From contig NZ_VOBC01000003.1 of the NCBI RefSeq assembly GCF_008369195.1, positions 433,420 to 497,419 of the forward strand: 64,000 nucleotides of DNA. The letters are read 5' to 3'. The notes beneath the pieces were generated by a model. That model saw only the letters and a list, made by a program, of their open reading frames with translations, was not told the origin of the DNA and did not search any database. A program made the translations under genes and the position numbers. Source of the DNA: Sporosarcina sp. ANT_H38 (GTDB lineage: Bacteria; Bacillota; Bacilli; Bacillales_A; Planococcaceae). Positions within the stretch are counted from its first letter, which is position 1. Every line of letters starts with the position of its first letter. Shown here piece after piece: positions 33,502 through 43,589 of this stretch.

Positions 33502-33951
33502 TTATCCTTCTTCTACTACATGAACTTTAAGTGTTGCTGTAACGTCCTGGTGGATTCTGATTGGAACATTTGTGAAGCCTAGCGCACGAATTGCGTCCGG
33601 CAATTCCATTTTACGACGATCTACTTTAATGCCTTCAGTTTTATTTAATGCTTCGGCAATTTGTTTTGTTGTAATTGAACCAAATAACCTTCCGCCTTCA
33701 CCAGATTTAGCTTTCATTTCAACTGTGATTTTGTCGATTTGTTCCTTCAGTACTTTTGCTTCTGCCAATTCTTCAGCTGCGTCTTTTGCAACTCGATTTT
33801 TCTGGCCTTCAAGTCTGCTGATATTCCCCGGTGTGGCTTCAACCGCCAAATTATTTTTCAGTAAGAAGTTTTGTGCGTATCCAACAGATACCTCTTTTAC
33901 ATCACCTTTTGCTCCAATACTTTTTACGTCTTTCAATAAGATAACTTTCAT
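33502..33951 (-). CDS. rplI: 50S ribosomal protein L9
   Basis: 149 aa. N-terminal domain begins [21 protein letters not shown] with the RNA-binding NFLLKNNLA stretch, long connecting helix ~40-75, and C-terminal domain. The ATG overlaps the gdpP stop codon (TAATG), so the two genes are translationally coupled. Confidence 0.98.
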   Translation of the reverse strand: MKVILLKDVKSIGAKGDVKEVSVGYAQNFLLKNNLAVEATPGNISRLEGQKNRVAKDAAEELAEAKVLKEQIDKITVEMKAKSGEGGRLFGSITTKQIAEALNKTEGIKVDRRKMELPDAIRALGFTNVPIRIHQDVTATLKVHVVEEG

Positions 33952-35927
33952 TATAAATTTCCCCTTTCTATCTTTGTATTCAATACAGCTGTTAACATTT
34001 CTTTTGCTTCTTCCACCGATTCAACGTCGAGCTGACATGCTGCGTTCGTCAAATGGCCGCCACCTCCAAGTTCCTCCATGACGAGCTGAACATTCAATTC
34101 ACCGAGAGAACGGGCGCTAATTCCTATTTTACCATCTGCACGGTATGCAATGACAAATGAAGCTGCTACACCTTGCATTGTAAGAAGAATATCGGCCGTT
34201 TGAGCTATCAAAACCCCACCATAGACAACCTGATTCTGTCCTTTTGCAATGGCAATTCCATCTTCGGACAATTCAACCGTTTCAATCAGTTTGGATCGTA
34301 AAACATACGTATCGATGTCCTCTTTTAAAAGGCGCTGGACAAGTATTGTATCTGCTCCATTTGTCCGTAAATACGATGCCGCCTCAAATGTCCTCGCCCC
34401 TGTACGTAGTGTGAAGCTTTTCGTATCAACAATAATGCCTGCAAGAAGGGCGGTCGATTCAAGCATTGTAAGTTTTTCTTGTTTCGGCTGGTATTCGATT
34501 AATTCGGTAACTAGCTCGGCCGTGGATGATGCATATGGCTCCATATAGACAAGCATCGTGTTCTTAATGAACTCTTCTCCACGTCGATGATGATCGATGA
34601 CAACAACCTTTTCAGCCTTATCAATAACTCGCTCATCAATAACCATACTCGGCTTATGCGTATCAACAATGATCATCAATGATTTCTCAGTGATCATGGA
34701 GAGCGCTTCATCGGGCGTAATGAATTGGCTGAATAGCTCTTCATCACGCTTGATTTCGTCCATAAGACGCGTAACACTGCCGTCTAACTCATTGAAATTG
34801 ACGACTACATAACCTTGAATATTATTTTTGCGGGCCATTTTTCGTACACCAATTGCGGCACCAATCGCATCCATGTCCGGCATCTTGTGACCCATGATAA
34901 ATACTTTATCACTACCTTGGATAAGGTCTCGTAAAGCATGTGAGATGACTCTTGCACGAACACGGGTCCTTTTTTCAACGGGGTTAGTCTTCCCACCGTA
35001 AAACTTCAACTTCCCGTCAGAACGCTTGATGGCCACTTGGTCACCGCCGCGTCCAAGCACAAGATCTAGACTCGACTGTGATAGTTCTCCCAGTTCAATT
35101 AGTGAAGGGGATCCTACGCCGACACCAATACTGAGCGTCAGTGCAGTACTCTGCTTGGCGGTTGTTTCCCGAATGTCATCCAAAATCGAGAACTTTGTTT
35201 TCTCCAAATTGGCCAAAGTCGCCTCATTAAATACAGCTAGAAAGCGATCAGTCGCAATTCGTTTCACAAAGATGCCGTTTTTTGTTCCCCAACTATTTAC
35301 AAGTGACGTTACTAAGGAATTAAGTTGACTTCGAGTCTGATCATCCATTGCCTGCGATAGTTCATCGTAATTATCAACAAGAATAATTCCGAGAACTGTA
35401 CGGTCTGCATAATAAAGAGTCTCCATTTGAAGTTGCTCTGAAATATCAAACAAATAAATGAGTTTCTCTTTTGCTTTATAAAAAACTTTATATGACTGCT
35501 CTCCAATTGTCAGAACATTATTTTCCGCTTTTTCACTTTTTAAAATTGCGTGGAACTGTCCAGATAGATCGAATAAATCATCACCGATTAAGGATTCCTG
35601 ATGCGCAAATATATTTGTTGCATAGGGGTTTGCCCACTCAACAATATTTTTGTCGTTAATAAGGATGATTCCAATCGGTAATTCTAGAAGTGCTTCTTCT
35701 CCAACTTTTTTCATCCTGTATGATAGTGCTTCTATATGTTTCTCTGTTTCAATATAAGTCTGTTCTTCCATTTTCCATGCAAATCCCACTGCAACCATAA
35801 AAAAGACGGTGAAAAGAAGTCCCGACCAAAACTGGGATAAGAGCAGAAGTACTGCCGCCACCACGCCCAGAATCGACAATACTGTCAATGGATAACGTAT
35901 TGCCCTTTTTCTAAAAAATGACGTCAT
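33951..35927 (-). CDS. gdpP: Cyclic-di-AMP phosphodiesterase GdpP (YybT)
   Basis: 658 aa. Two TM helices (~10-55), degenerate PAS (~85-150), degenerate GGDEF (~170-300) and DHH-DHHA1 (~340-655) with [22 protein letters not shown] and C-terminal [12 protein letters not shown]. It hydrolyses c-di-AMP to pApA and so affects potassium balance, wall stress and beta-lactam tolerance. The neighbourhood (yybS, rplI, dnaC) is the standard one. Confidence 0.96.
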   Translation of the reverse strand: MTSFFRKRAIRYPLTVLSILGVVAAVLLLLSQFWSGLLFTVFFMVAVGFAWKMEEQTYIETEKHIEALSYRMKKVGEEALLELPIGIILINDKNIVEWANPYATNIFAHQESLIGDDLFDLSGQFHAILKSEKAENNVLTIGEQSYKVFYKAKEKLIYLFDISEQLQMETLYYADRTVLGIILVDNYDELSQAMDDQTRSQLNSLVTSLVNSWGTKNGIFVKRIATDRFLAVFNEATLANLEKTKFSILDDIRETTAKQSTALTLSIGVGVGSPSLIELGELSQSSLDLVLGRGGDQVAIKRSDGKLKFYGGKTNPVEKRTRVRARVISHALRDLIQGSDKVFIMGHKMPDMDAIGAAIGVRKMARKNNIQGYVVVNFNELDGSVTRLMDEIKRDEELFSQFITPDEALSMITEKSLMIIVDTHKPSMVIDERVIDKAEKVVVIDHHRRGEEFIKNTMLVYMEPYASSTAELVTELIEYQPKQEKLTMLESTALLAGIIVDTKSFTLRTGARTFEAASYLRTNGADTILVQRLLKEDIDTYVLRSKLIETVELSEDGIAIAKGQNQVVYGGVLIAQTADILLTMQGVAASFVIAYRADGKIGISARSLGELNVQLVMEELGGGGHLTNAACQLDVESVEEAKEMLTAVLNTKIERGNL

Positions 35928-35939
35928 TGTCCCATCCCC

Positions 35940-36878
35940 TTATTTCGACTTGTCTTTTTTAAGCCAGGCACGTATATACACTCCCGTATCAAGTATCCCG
36001 AGCATCGTTGTTATCGGAGCAAACATTAATGCAAAAATAGTGGCCACAACTGTCGCTACTTTCGGTAACTTCATTTCATTTATATAATAATGGATAAGTG
36101 AAACACCTTGCAGTAAGAACAAGAATCTTAAAACTGTAGTTGCGTTGACAATAGTCAGATAAATATTTGTCCCCGGCTTCACAGCTGCAAAGAGGGTAAT
36201 AAGAAGAATAGCTCCGTACAGAATCAGCGAAATAATTGGTAGTTTCATTTCCCGGAATGGCGGAAATTTGGGAACTTCAAATCCCAGTCGCTTGGCAACT
36301 CCAAGATTTAACGTGAGAATAATGAAAGCTAACATGAAAATACTAATAATGAAGATAGACGGCATTGTGTACTCGTACATCTGGAACGTTGATGTAACGA
36401 CTTCATCATAGTTGTCCGGTAAGCCACCATATTTAGACATAATCGATGTCATCCGCTCTTTTGTATCCTCCATGAACGTCATTAATTCGGCAATCATATT
36501 AAATCCAAAGAAAAGGACAGACCCGACATAGACACCCATCGCAGCGATAAGCAGGGTGAGTCCCGAAGTCATAAAGATATATAATTTTGTCTTGCCCATC
36601 ATAATCGTTTCCCCAATAATGAATCCGAGAATCCCATGGACGAAAGCGAATGGGACGAGCAGAATTCCTCCGATTAGTAATGACAACATGACACCGGTCG
36701 CCAGCATAAGAAGAGACGAGGTTCGGTCATGTTTCAGTCTGTACAAAATAATTGGTAACGGAATAAAGAACATGGTGACACTTCCAAGAAACGGTGTATA
36801 TAACGATACTGCAAGTAAGATTGCAAATAGCGCAATCATCATTGCTCCGTAAGTAATTTTCTTTGCATTATCTTGCAT
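35940..36878 (-). CDS. yybS: YybS family membrane protein (DUF2232)
   Basis: 312 aa, about eight TM helices, beginning ITYGAMMIALFAILLAVSLYTPFLG as in YybS. First gene of the yybS-gdpP-rplI-dnaC operon (12-bp gap to gdpP). It may be an ECF-type or flotillin-associated membrane component; function is not settled. Confidence 0.88.
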   Translation of the reverse strand: MQDNAKKITYGAMMIALFAILLAVSLYTPFLGSVTMFFIPLPIILYRLKHDRTSSLLMLATGVMLSLLIGGILLVPFAFVHGILGFIIGETIMMGKTKLYIFMTSGLTLLIAAMGVYVGSVLFFGFNMIAELMTFMEDTKERMTSIMSKYGGLPDNYDEVVTSTFQMYEYTMPSIFIISIFMLAFIILTLNLGVAKRLGFEVPKFPPFREMKLPIISLILYGAILLITLFAAVKPGTNIYLTIVNATTVLRFLFLLQGVSLIHYYINEMKLPKVATVVATIFALMFAPITTMLGILDTGVYIRAWLKKDKSK

Positions 36879-37021
36879 AATATTGATACCTCCGGTCTTT
36901 CGTTGGACGACTAATTCTATCCACTACTATAACTTCTAATTACTATGGATAGTTGCTTCAATTGTATCATGTTTCTTGTTTTTAAACCAAAAAAAGAACG
37001 TATGTACTATATTTTAGTTGA

Positions 37022-37071
37022 ATAAAAAGACCGCCCCCCATACCGGTTGTGCCGGTCTGACAAGGCGGTCT
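37022..37071 (-). terminator. Terminator after rpsR
   Basis: AGACCGCC (37028-37035) pairs with GGCGGTCT (37064-37071), inner ACCGG stem, then TTTTTATT on the minus strand. Confidence 0.88.
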
Positions 37072-37083
37072 ATCTAAATAAAA

Positions 37084-37320
37084 TTATCTTTCTTCCGAGC
37101 TGAATGGAAGAAGTGCCATGATACGTGAGCGTTTGATTGCAAGTGTCAGTTTACGCTGATACTTCGCGCTTGTACCAGTTACCCGGCGAGGCAAGATTTT
37201 TCCACGCTCAGAAATAAATTTCTTAAGCATATCTGTATCTTTATAATCGATTTTAGTAATGTTGTTTGATGTGAAATAACAAACTTTACGGCGTCTCTTT
37301 CCTCCACGACGTGGTGCCAT
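37084..37320 (-). CDS. rpsR: 30S ribosomal protein S18
   Basis: 78 aa, typical S18: basic N-terminus [37 protein letters not shown], and C-terminal [10 protein letters not shown]. Third gene of rpsF-ssb-rpsR; S18 and S6 bind each other on 16S rRNA. Confidence 0.98.
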   Translation of the reverse strand: MAPRRGGKRRRKVCYFTSNNITKIDYKDTDMLKKFISERGKILPRRVTGTSAKYQRKLTLAIKRSRIMALLPFSSEER

Positions 37321-37362
37321 AGTTTTTCCCCTCCTTACTTAATCATAATGACGGGTAGATCA

Positions 37363-37899
37363 TCAGAACGGCAGGTCGTCGTCCGATACTTCTATCGGAC
37401 CTCCGCCTGTCGAGAATGGATCTACGTCAGTACGTGTATAGTTTTGCTGATTAGGCTGTTGGTATTGTTGATTTGATTGTTGGTTTGACTGCTGATTCTG
37501 ATAGCTCGGTTGTTCGCTTTGTTGAGAACCTTGGTAAGGTGCTCCACCGCCAGCTCCCGATCTATTTTCACCAGATCCATTGCGCGGTTCAAGAAACTGC
37601 GTACTGTCTGCTACAACTTCTGTAGTATAAACACGCTTTCCATCTTGTCCTTCAAAGCTGCCCGTCTGAATACGGCCATCTACTCCGACAAGACTTCCTT
37701 TTTTCAAGAAGTTTGCAACGTTTTCAGCCTGTTTTCTCCAAGCAACACAACTAATGAAATCAGCTTCTCTTTCGCCTGAAGCGCTTTGAAAAGCTCGGTT
37801 CACTGCTAACGTAAAACGTGTCACAGCAATACCGGTTTGTGTATACTTGAGTTCAGGATCTTTTGTCAATCGCCCTACTAAAACAACTCGGTTAATCAT
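37363..37899 (-). CDS. ssb: Single-stranded DNA-binding protein
   Basis: 178 aa. OB fold (1-~110, [16 protein letters not shown]), a Q/N/S-rich flexible linker (~120-165), and the acidic partner-binding tip DDDLPF. It coats single-stranded DNA and recruits repair and replication proteins. Middle gene of rpsF-ssb-rpsR. Confidence 0.97.
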   Translation of the reverse strand: MINRVVLVGRLTKDPELKYTQTGIAVTRFTLAVNRAFQSASGEREADFISCVAWRKQAENVANFLKKGSLVGVDGRIQTGSFEGQDGKRVYTTEVVADSTQFLEPRNGSGENRSGAGGGAPYQGSQQSEQPSYQNQQSNQQSNQQYQQPNQQNYTRTDVDPFSTGGGPIEVSDDDLPF

Positions 37900-37957
37900 C
37901 AGAATTCAACCTCCCTCATTATTTTGTAAGTTTCACCTGTTGGCTGTTATATATGGA

Positions 37958-38245
37958 TTAGTCTTCAATGCGGACAGTCATATGACGAAGAATATCTTCG
38001 TTGATGTTCGCAAGACGTGTAAATTCATCGATTGCTTTAGTTTCAGCATTCAACTTAATTAGTTGATAGAAACCTTCACGTAGATCGTCGATTTCGTAAG
38101 CAAGACGGCGCTTGCCCCACTCTTTCGACTCGATGTTTTCTGCACCATTAGAAAGAAGAACTTCGTCAAAACGTTCAATCAACGCTTTTTTCGCTTCATC
38201 TTCTACTGTTGGGCGGATAATGTACATAATTTCGTACTTTCTCAT
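37958..38245 (-). CDS. rpsF: 30S ribosomal protein S6
   Basis: 95 aa, starting [19 protein letters not shown], with KRRLAYEI in the S18-contact region. First gene of the operon, behind a GC-rich leader hairpin. Confidence 0.98.
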   Translation of the reverse strand: MRKYEIMYIIRPTVEDEAKKALIERFDEVLLSNGAENIESKEWGKRRLAYEIDDLREGFYQLIKLNAETKAIDEFTRLANINEDILRHMTVRIED

Positions 38246-38257
38246 CTTTAGTCACCT

Positions 38258-38295
38258 CCTTATGGACTTGGGCCCTGCTGATTTCAGCGGGCAAG
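38258..38295 (-). promoter_or_regulatory. Candidate S6:S18 autoregulatory leader hairpin
   Basis: On the minus strand GCCC-GCTGA-AA-TCAGC-A-GGGC, about 30 nt before the rpsF ribosome site. S6:S18-binding leaders of rpsF in Firmicutes have a stem with a CCG-containing bulge; the match is to shape and place and was not tested against the covariance model. Confidence 0.45.
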
Positions 38296-38393
38296 GAGTA
38301 AGTAATTATATTACTCACATCAGTACATTTTATCACAACTTCATTCATATTTCAACTATTTTCTTGTATACTTTTGAACAGAGGTGATTTTCA

Positions 38394-38975
38394 TTGAATG
38401 AATTTCCTAAACCTGACAAAATAATTGAAATTGATTTACCAAAAGTGGCTAAGAATAGCCTAACTTTAACTTTAAGTGCTCTCCTATTATTATGGATCCT
38501 TAAAATCATTATTGAAAGAAGCTTTTCATTGTCACTCAGCTTATGGACAGTTGTTTTTTTCATTGCAGGCTATATCCTGCTGATCATTCTGCATGAATTA
38601 TTTCACCTGGTTGGTTTCCGTGTATTTGGAGGCGTCCCGTGGAGAAAAATGATTGTTGGAGTCAATCTAAAAATGGGCATAGCGTATGCAACAACCGATC
38701 AACTTATGACGAACCATGCTATACGCAAAGCGCTGTTGCTACCCTTTTGGACGACAGGTATTCTTCCAGCCTTTATTGGTCTTTATATTGGCAGCGGTTT
38801 GCTAGTGAGCCTGTCTGCTTTATTAGTAGGTGGGGCAGCTGGCGACTTTGCTATGTATAAAGAATTGAAAGAACTACCTGGCGATTGGGTTGTGAAAGAT
38901 GATCCCCAATTGCCGAAGCTCTATGTCTATTCCCCCGACAAGGCAATTGAGTTGGAGAACTACATCGAAAAATAA
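38394..38975 (+). CDS. DUF3267 membrane metalloprotease-like protein
   Basis: 193 aa. TM helices at ~22-40, ~48-68 and two more at ~112-150, with an HELFH (HExxH) motif at about residue 66 just inside a helix, as in DUF3267/site-2-protease-like proteins. Start TTG (LNEFP) after GAGGTGATTTTCA. Divergent from rpsF. Peptidase activity is not shown for the family. Confidence 0.8.
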   Translation: MNEFPKPDKIIEIDLPKVAKNSLTLTLSALLLLWILKIIIERSFSLSLSLWTVVFFIAGYILLIILHELFHLVGFRVFGGVPWRKMIVGVNLKMGIAYATTDQLMTNHAIRKALLLPFWTTGILPAFIGLYIGSGLLVSLSALLVGGAAGDFAMYKELKELPGDWVVKDDPQLPKLYVYSPDKAIELENYIEK

Positions 38976-39017
38976 AAATGCCACTCTGGAATGTTAGATT
39001 CCAGAGTGGCATTTTTT
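38975..39017 (+). terminator. Terminator after the DUF3267 gene
   Basis: AATGCCACTCTGGAA pairs with TTCCAGAGTGGCATT, followed by TTTT; stem is perfect. Confidence 0.88.
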
Positions 39018-39235
39018 GTACTTGAACACGTCTATCGATTAGCCATTTTCTTACTCGAAGCACCTATATGAAAAGTACACAAGTCTACATTTCCGACTCG
39101 CTTTGAACGAAATGTTCACAACATCTTTACCATCGGTTAAAATGTGGTTATTCACTCGTTCCCAAAAGCTTGAGCACTTACTGTACCTGTATCTTTGGAT
39201 AGTGACGGACGGATGAACGGCCACCATACGATTAA

Positions 39236-39282
39236 CAAAAAAGCTGCGTAAGAGTGCGACAAAGTCGCATCCCTACGCAGCT
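39236..39282 (-). terminator. Terminator downstream of ychF
   Basis: AGCTGCGTA (39242-39250) and TACGCAGCT (39274-39282) with inner GTGCGAC/GTCGCAT, then TTTTTTGTT on the minus strand. It lies about 140 bp past the ychF stop; nothing else is in that gap. Confidence 0.75.
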
Positions 39283-39419
39283 AGAAATCCCAATACTAGT
39301 GCAGTAGACGTTCAGTCCAAACTAATCCGAAAGCACCTGCACATAGGGCATTTAGTGTTTTAACACAAAAGTAAGCAGTCATTTACTGATTCACTTTGGT
39401 TAATCAACACATGTGGTAC

Positions 39420-40520
39420 TTAAACGTTAAAGCGGAATAACATAACGTCGCCGTCTTTAACAATGTATTCTTTTCCTTCAAGGCGAACTTTTCCTGCCTC
39501 TTTGGCAGCAGCCATTGATCCTGTTGCAACAAGATCATCGTATGCTACTGTTTCAGCACGGATGAAACCGCGTTCGAAGTCAGTATGGATAATTCCAGCA
39601 CATTGTGGTGCTTTCATCCCTTTACGGAATGTCCATGCACGAACTTCTTGTACACCTGCTGTGAAGTACGTTGCAAAGCCAAGAAGCTTATAAGATGCTT
39701 TGATCAGTTGATCAAGACCCGATTCCTTGATACCCAACTCTTCAAGGAACATCGCTTTTTCTTCATCTTCAAGCTCGGCCATTTCTTCTTCGATTTTTGC
39801 ACAGACAACAATTACTTGAGCATTGTCTTTTTCCGCAAATGCACGGACAGCTTTAACATTCTCATTATTTTCTGCATCTGCAACTTCATCTTCCGCAACG
39901 TTTGCCACATAGAGCATCGGTTTAATCGTTAGAAGGTTCATGCCTTTTGCGAGGACAAATTCCTCGTCAGTGAATTCAACAGAACGAGCAGGCTTTTCAT
40001 TTTCGAATGCTTCTCTTAATTTAATCAAGATTGGCTCTTCTGCTATTGCCACTTTGTCTTTCTGTTTCACCATTTTAGTAACACGTGCCAAACGTTTTTC
40101 AACGGCTTCCATATCTGCAAGAATCAATTCAAGATTGATGATTTCAATATCATCAATTGGATCAACTTTCCCAGCCACATGTGTAATATTTTCGTCTACG
40201 AAGCAACGAACAACTTGACAGATTGCATCCACTTCACGAATATGCATAAGAAACTTGTTCCCTAACCCCTCGCCTTTACTTGCTCCTTCAACGATTCCTG
40301 CTATATCTGTAAATTCAAATGCAGTCGGTACCGTTTTCTTCGGCGTCACTAACTCTGTCAGTTTATCTAGTCTTTCATCGGGTACTTCAACAATTCCGAC
40401 GTTAGGATCAATTGTACAGAACGGATAGTTTGCCGCCTCTGCTCCCGCTTTTGTAATCGCATTGAATAATGTAGATTTTCCTACGTTTGGTAGACCGACA
40501 ATTCCAGCTGTTAATGCCAT
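39420..40520 (-). CDS. ychF: Redox-regulated ATPase YchF (OLA1 family)
   Basis: 366 aa, same length as B. subtilis YyaF. G1 GLPNVGKST, G3 DIAGIVEGAS, and the deviant G4 NVAED that gives ATP preference; coiled-coil arm ~130-190 and C-terminal TGS domain (VRAWTFRKGMKAPQCAG). It binds ribosomes and affects stress responses. ATG 40520 (MALTAG) is preferred over a GTG nine bases upstream that lacks spacing. Confidence 0.96.
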   Translation of the reverse strand: MALTAGIVGLPNVGKSTLFNAITKAGAEAANYPFCTIDPNVGIVEVPDERLDKLTELVTPKKTVPTAFEFTDIAGIVEGASKGEGLGNKFLMHIREVDAICQVVRCFVDENITHVAGKVDPIDDIEIINLELILADMEAVEKRLARVTKMVKQKDKVAIAEEPILIKLREAFENEKPARSVEFTDEEFVLAKGMNLLTIKPMLYVANVAEDEVADAENNENVKAVRAFAEKDNAQVIVVCAKIEEEMAELEDEEKAMFLEELGIKESGLDQLIKASYKLLGFATYFTAGVQEVRAWTFRKGMKAPQCAGIIHTDFERGFIRAETVAYDDLVATGSMAAAKEAGKVRLEGKEYIVKDGDVMLFRFNV

Positions 40521-40640
40521 TCGTTCCACAACCTTTCATTTATATGTTCATTCATACATTCTATATGCAACTCTTCCATTATAAGGACAGCAGGCCTAGT
40601 TGTCCATCTGATAGTGGAACACAACCTTAGTCTGAATAGC

Positions 40641-40838
40641 TCAAGACTCCGCTTTAACAAGCACTTTTTTCATCTTCTTCGTAAATTCATTGCGTGGAAT
40701 CATGACGCTGTGACCGCATCCTTCACACTTTATTCGAATGTCGGCTCCCATTCGAATAATTTTCCAAGAATTCGTCCCACAAGGATGCTGCTTTTTCATT
40801 TCTACAACATCATTCAACCCGAATACTTTACCTTCCAT
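40641..40838 (-). CDS. DUF951 family protein (YyzM)
   Basis: 65 aa. Two cysteine pairs are suggested by HPCGTNSW and IKCEGCGHSV, a small zinc-ribbon-like fold. Sits in the conserved order mscS-DUF951-ychF and is probably co-transcribed with the MscS gene (33 bp gap). Confidence 0.88.
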   Translation of the reverse strand: MEGKVFGLNDVVEMKKQHPCGTNSWKIIRMGADIRIKCEGCGHSVMIPRNEFTKKMKKVLVKAES

Positions 40839-40871
40839 ATTAATTACACGATCCTTTCTTGTTTAGATAAT

Positions 40872-41732
40872 CTAGTTCGCAGAAAATGATTTCGTCACCA
40901 ACGTCGGATAAGGAATTTCAATTCCTTGTTGCTCCAAGTATTTCTTCAATCCAACACTAATTGTTCTTGCAGCATCAAAATGTCGCAACGGTTTCGTTTC
41001 AGCGATTATTCTGACAATCATTTCTGTTTCCGTAAAATCCTGAGCCCCAATCAATTTCGGAGTTTTGGTGAAATCATCACTACTTACCAACAATGTTGAT
41101 AAGTATTTTTCGATTATCTTCTCCGCCTTATCCACACCCACTTCAAATGGTATCGCTACATCAACAATAGCCAACGAGTTTTCCATAGAGTAGTTAGTAA
41201 CTTGAATAATTGTCCCGTTTGGCAAAATAGAAACTTCTCCAGTAAAACTTTTAAGCTTTGTTGTTCGTAAACCAATTTCTTCTACGGTTCCTTCTACAAT
41301 TCCGATTTTCACATAATCTCCGACTGAAAATTGATCTTCAAATATAATGAAAAAGCCGGTAATAACATCTTTCACGAGGCTCTGTGCACCAAATCCAACA
41401 GCGAGTCCAAGAACACCCGCTCCTGCAAGAAGCCCTTTCACATCAATCGAGAATTCAGATAGTACTGCAAGAATAGCTGAAAAGTAGACAACATAAGATA
41501 ATGTATTTTGCAGTAGCTTTACTAATGTTTTTTCACGCCTTTTTGAATGACGTAATGGACCTTTCAATTTCACCTTGAACATGTGACTGATAATAACCTT
41601 CCCTACATTAACAACGATGACAGCAAGTAGAACGATAAAGACGATTCTAAGCGCTAGCGTGCCTGTACTAATCCAAACCTTTTGACTAAATAAAATTTCC
41701 CCTACTTCTTTAAAGTCTTTTGAAATATCCAC
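40872..41732 (-). CDS. Small-conductance mechanosensitive channel, MscS family
   Basis: 286 aa from a GTG start. TM helices ~22-45, ~70-90 and the pore helix region AGAGVLGLAVGFGAQSLVKD, then the beta domain (SVGDYVKIG). It opens under hypo-osmotic stress. The frame extends further upstream, but GTG 41732 has GGAAGGA 8 nt before it. Confidence 0.93.
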   Translation of the reverse strand: MDISKDFKEVGEILFSQKVWISTGTLALRIVFIVLLAVIVVNVGKVIISHMFKVKLKGPLRHSKRREKTLVKLLQNTLSYVVYFSAILAVLSEFSIDVKGLLAGAGVLGLAVGFGAQSLVKDVITGFFIIFEDQFSVGDYVKIGIVEGTVEEIGLRTTKLKSFTGEVSILPNGTIIQVTNYSMENSLAIVDVAIPFEVGVDKAEKIIEKYLSTLLVSSDDFTKTPKLIGAQDFTETEMIVRIIAETKPLRHFDAARTISVGLKKYLEQQGIEIPYPTLVTKSFSAN

Positions 41733-41910
41733 TATATTCTTCCTTCCGTATAAATAATCATTTGTAAGCATAGAATGAATTATAAAGCAAAACTTCAATC
41801 AGAGGGTGTCTCCACATCTCCCACTCATGCTTCTTCGGGTCCACCTCAAGCCTTGAAGTGGGGTCCCACTACCCGTTAATGCGGAATAAAAAATGAAATG
41901 GAGTTTTTTC

Positions 41911-42552
41911 ATGCGAGTTTCTCTTTCTTCAGCTTACGATTATAGAGTCCATTACAAGGAGACGGGCGTCGTTTGGAAACTCAGTTCGTTATTCCTCCAA
42001 CACATCCCATTCGATACGCAAGAACTCGTTTTTTTCTGCATTGGAACTGATCGATCTACCGGCGATTCACTTGGACCTCTAACCGGTTCTTTCCTATCTG
42101 AGTCTTCCCTGTTCCCATTCAAAGTAATCGGAACGCTAGAAAGCCCATTACACGCTTTGAATCTACAACAACATATAGATGAAACTCGACTTGCACATCC
42201 TTCTGCTTTCATCGTGGCCATAGATGCTTGCCTAGGACAAGTCAGTTCCATCGGTCAATTACTTTTCAATAGCGGGCCCATACAACCAGGCAAAGCAGTC
42301 AATAAAGAGCTCCCCCCTGTTGGAGATGTGTCTATTAAAGGCATCGTTAATATTGCCGGCTTCATGGAACACGCTGTTTTACAAAGTACCCGACTCTATC
42401 TTCCATATGAAATGAGTCGCACTATTGCTCGGGCATTGCAACTCGCACATGGACGCAGAAAGTCAAAAGAAGTGCAAGATCGTAACAGCAACTCCGACTA
42501 CAAAAATGCCAGGAATCAGATTGGCAACTCGTACTTTAGTCAGACCAATTAA
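41911..42552 (+). CDS. yyaC: Spore protease-like YyaC
   Basis: 213 aa, spore protease YyaC family (GPR-related fold): FFCIGTDRSTGDSLGPLTG, VIGTLESPLHALNL, IVAIDACLGQ, VGDVSIKGIVN. Sporulation-linked and part of the evidence that the host forms spores. ATG 41911 follows GGAGTTTTTTC. The last ~30 codons overlap, in antisense, the end of the convergent DUF554 gene; there is no terminator between. Confidence 0.92.
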   Translation: MRVSLSSAYDYRVHYKETGVVWKLSSLFLQHIPFDTQELVFFCIGTDRSTGDSLGPLTGSFLSESSLFPFKVIGTLESPLHALNLQQHIDETRLAHPSAFIVAIDACLGQVSSIGQLLFNSGPIQPGKAVNKELPPVGDVSIKGIVNIAGFMEHAVLQSTRLYLPYEMSRTIARALQLAHGRRKSKEVQDRNSNSDYKNARNQIGNSYFSQTN

Positions 42553-43167
42553 ATTCAAACCAATAGCTAAGATCATCAACCCACCTGTCGCTGTCATTTC
42601 GGAGATGAAGAAATTCAATAATTCATCTGGGATGAAGCGGCTTATTTGAGTGGAAAATAACGTAATAATTCCTTGATAGAGAAGTACAGGTATAGCGGCG
42701 AATGCTACGCCGATTCCCAGTGTTGAGCTTAAAACGATTGCAGTAAATCCATCAATAATCCCTTTGGTAACAAGGACATCGTGATCATTTCTAAGCCCGC
42801 TATCAATAGCACCAATGATAGCCATCGATCCAACAACAAAAATTAGTGTAGCTGTGACAAAACCTTGGGAAATACCTGAACCCTTATCTCCTGACGGTAT
42901 CTTACTCTCCATCCAATGTCCAAGATCATTCACTTTCTTATCAAGATCTATCCATTCTCCAATTACTGCACCGACAACTATACTGATAATAACTATCAAT
43001 ATTTGTGTACTTTCAAATGTCATTTGTATTCCAATAACTGCAACCGCCAAACCAATTCCGTACATGACGGTTTCTTTCATCCGCTCCGGTATATTATGTA
43101 AAATTCGACCCAAAAGTGCACCTGCAATTATTAAAAAAGCATTTACAATTGTTCCAAATAAAATCAT
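42463..43167 (-). CDS. DUF554 family membrane protein (YdfK/YqgA-like)
   Basis: 234 aa with about six TM helices, beginning GTIVNAFLIIAGALLGRIL and holding the conserved GSMAIIGAIDSGLRND. Transport-like appearance, function unknown. Its 3' end overlaps yyaC by 90 bp. Confidence 0.88.
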   Translation of the reverse strand: MILFGTIVNAFLIIAGALLGRILHNIPERMKETVMYGIGLAVAVIGIQMTFESTQILIVIISIVVGAVIGEWIDLDKKVNDLGHWMESKIPSGDKGSGISQGFVTATLIFVVGSMAIIGAIDSGLRNDHDVLVTKGIIDGFTAIVLSSTLGIGVAFAAIPVLLYQGIITLFSTQISRFIPDELLNFFISEMTATGGLMILAIGLNLIGLTKVRVANLIPGIFVVGVAVTILHFF

Positions 43168-43544
43168 CTATTCACTTCCTCTCAATCAATTACGCTTCAG
43201 TGTATTTGCGTCCAGATCGAGTTAGGAAGTTAGCCTAAGAACGTCGCATCCTTGCGACAACAGCTAACCAGCCTGCATCACGTAGGCAGTGAGCTTGCTC
43301 AATTAACTCCCTTCAAAATCTGTGACATCCGCCAAAAACTTTGGACTAACGAGGAGGGATTGAATTTCATCACTCCTTGTAACCACAGGACGCAGCTATC
43401 TTAGCCAAAGTTCTACGATTCAACAGGGGGTGGGATTCCCACTGAATTGGCTACATACTTTGTATTTATCTCCCCGCTTATAAATGAGTTAAGTCCTGTA
43501 ACTGATACTTTGCTTTCAGGACAAAAAGATGTGCTGAATGAAGT
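43168..43544. other. Intergenic stretch with degenerate repeats
   Basis: About 380 bp without a gene. It has a small hairpin (GTCGCATCCTTGCGAC, about 43244) and a segment at about 43380-43445 (TAGCCAAAG then GGGGGTGGGATTCCCACTGA) that loosely resembles the end of the gyrB-gyrA spacer. Confidence 0.4.
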
Positions 43545-43583
43545 TAAAAATAAAACCTATTTTGCACGGTTGGCAAAATAGGT
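43545..43583 (-). terminator. Terminator after parB
   Basis: ACCTATTTTGC (43555-43565) and GCAAAATAGGT (43573-43583), followed by TTTATTTTT on the minus strand. Confidence 0.85.
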
Positions 43584-43589
43584 ACAACC

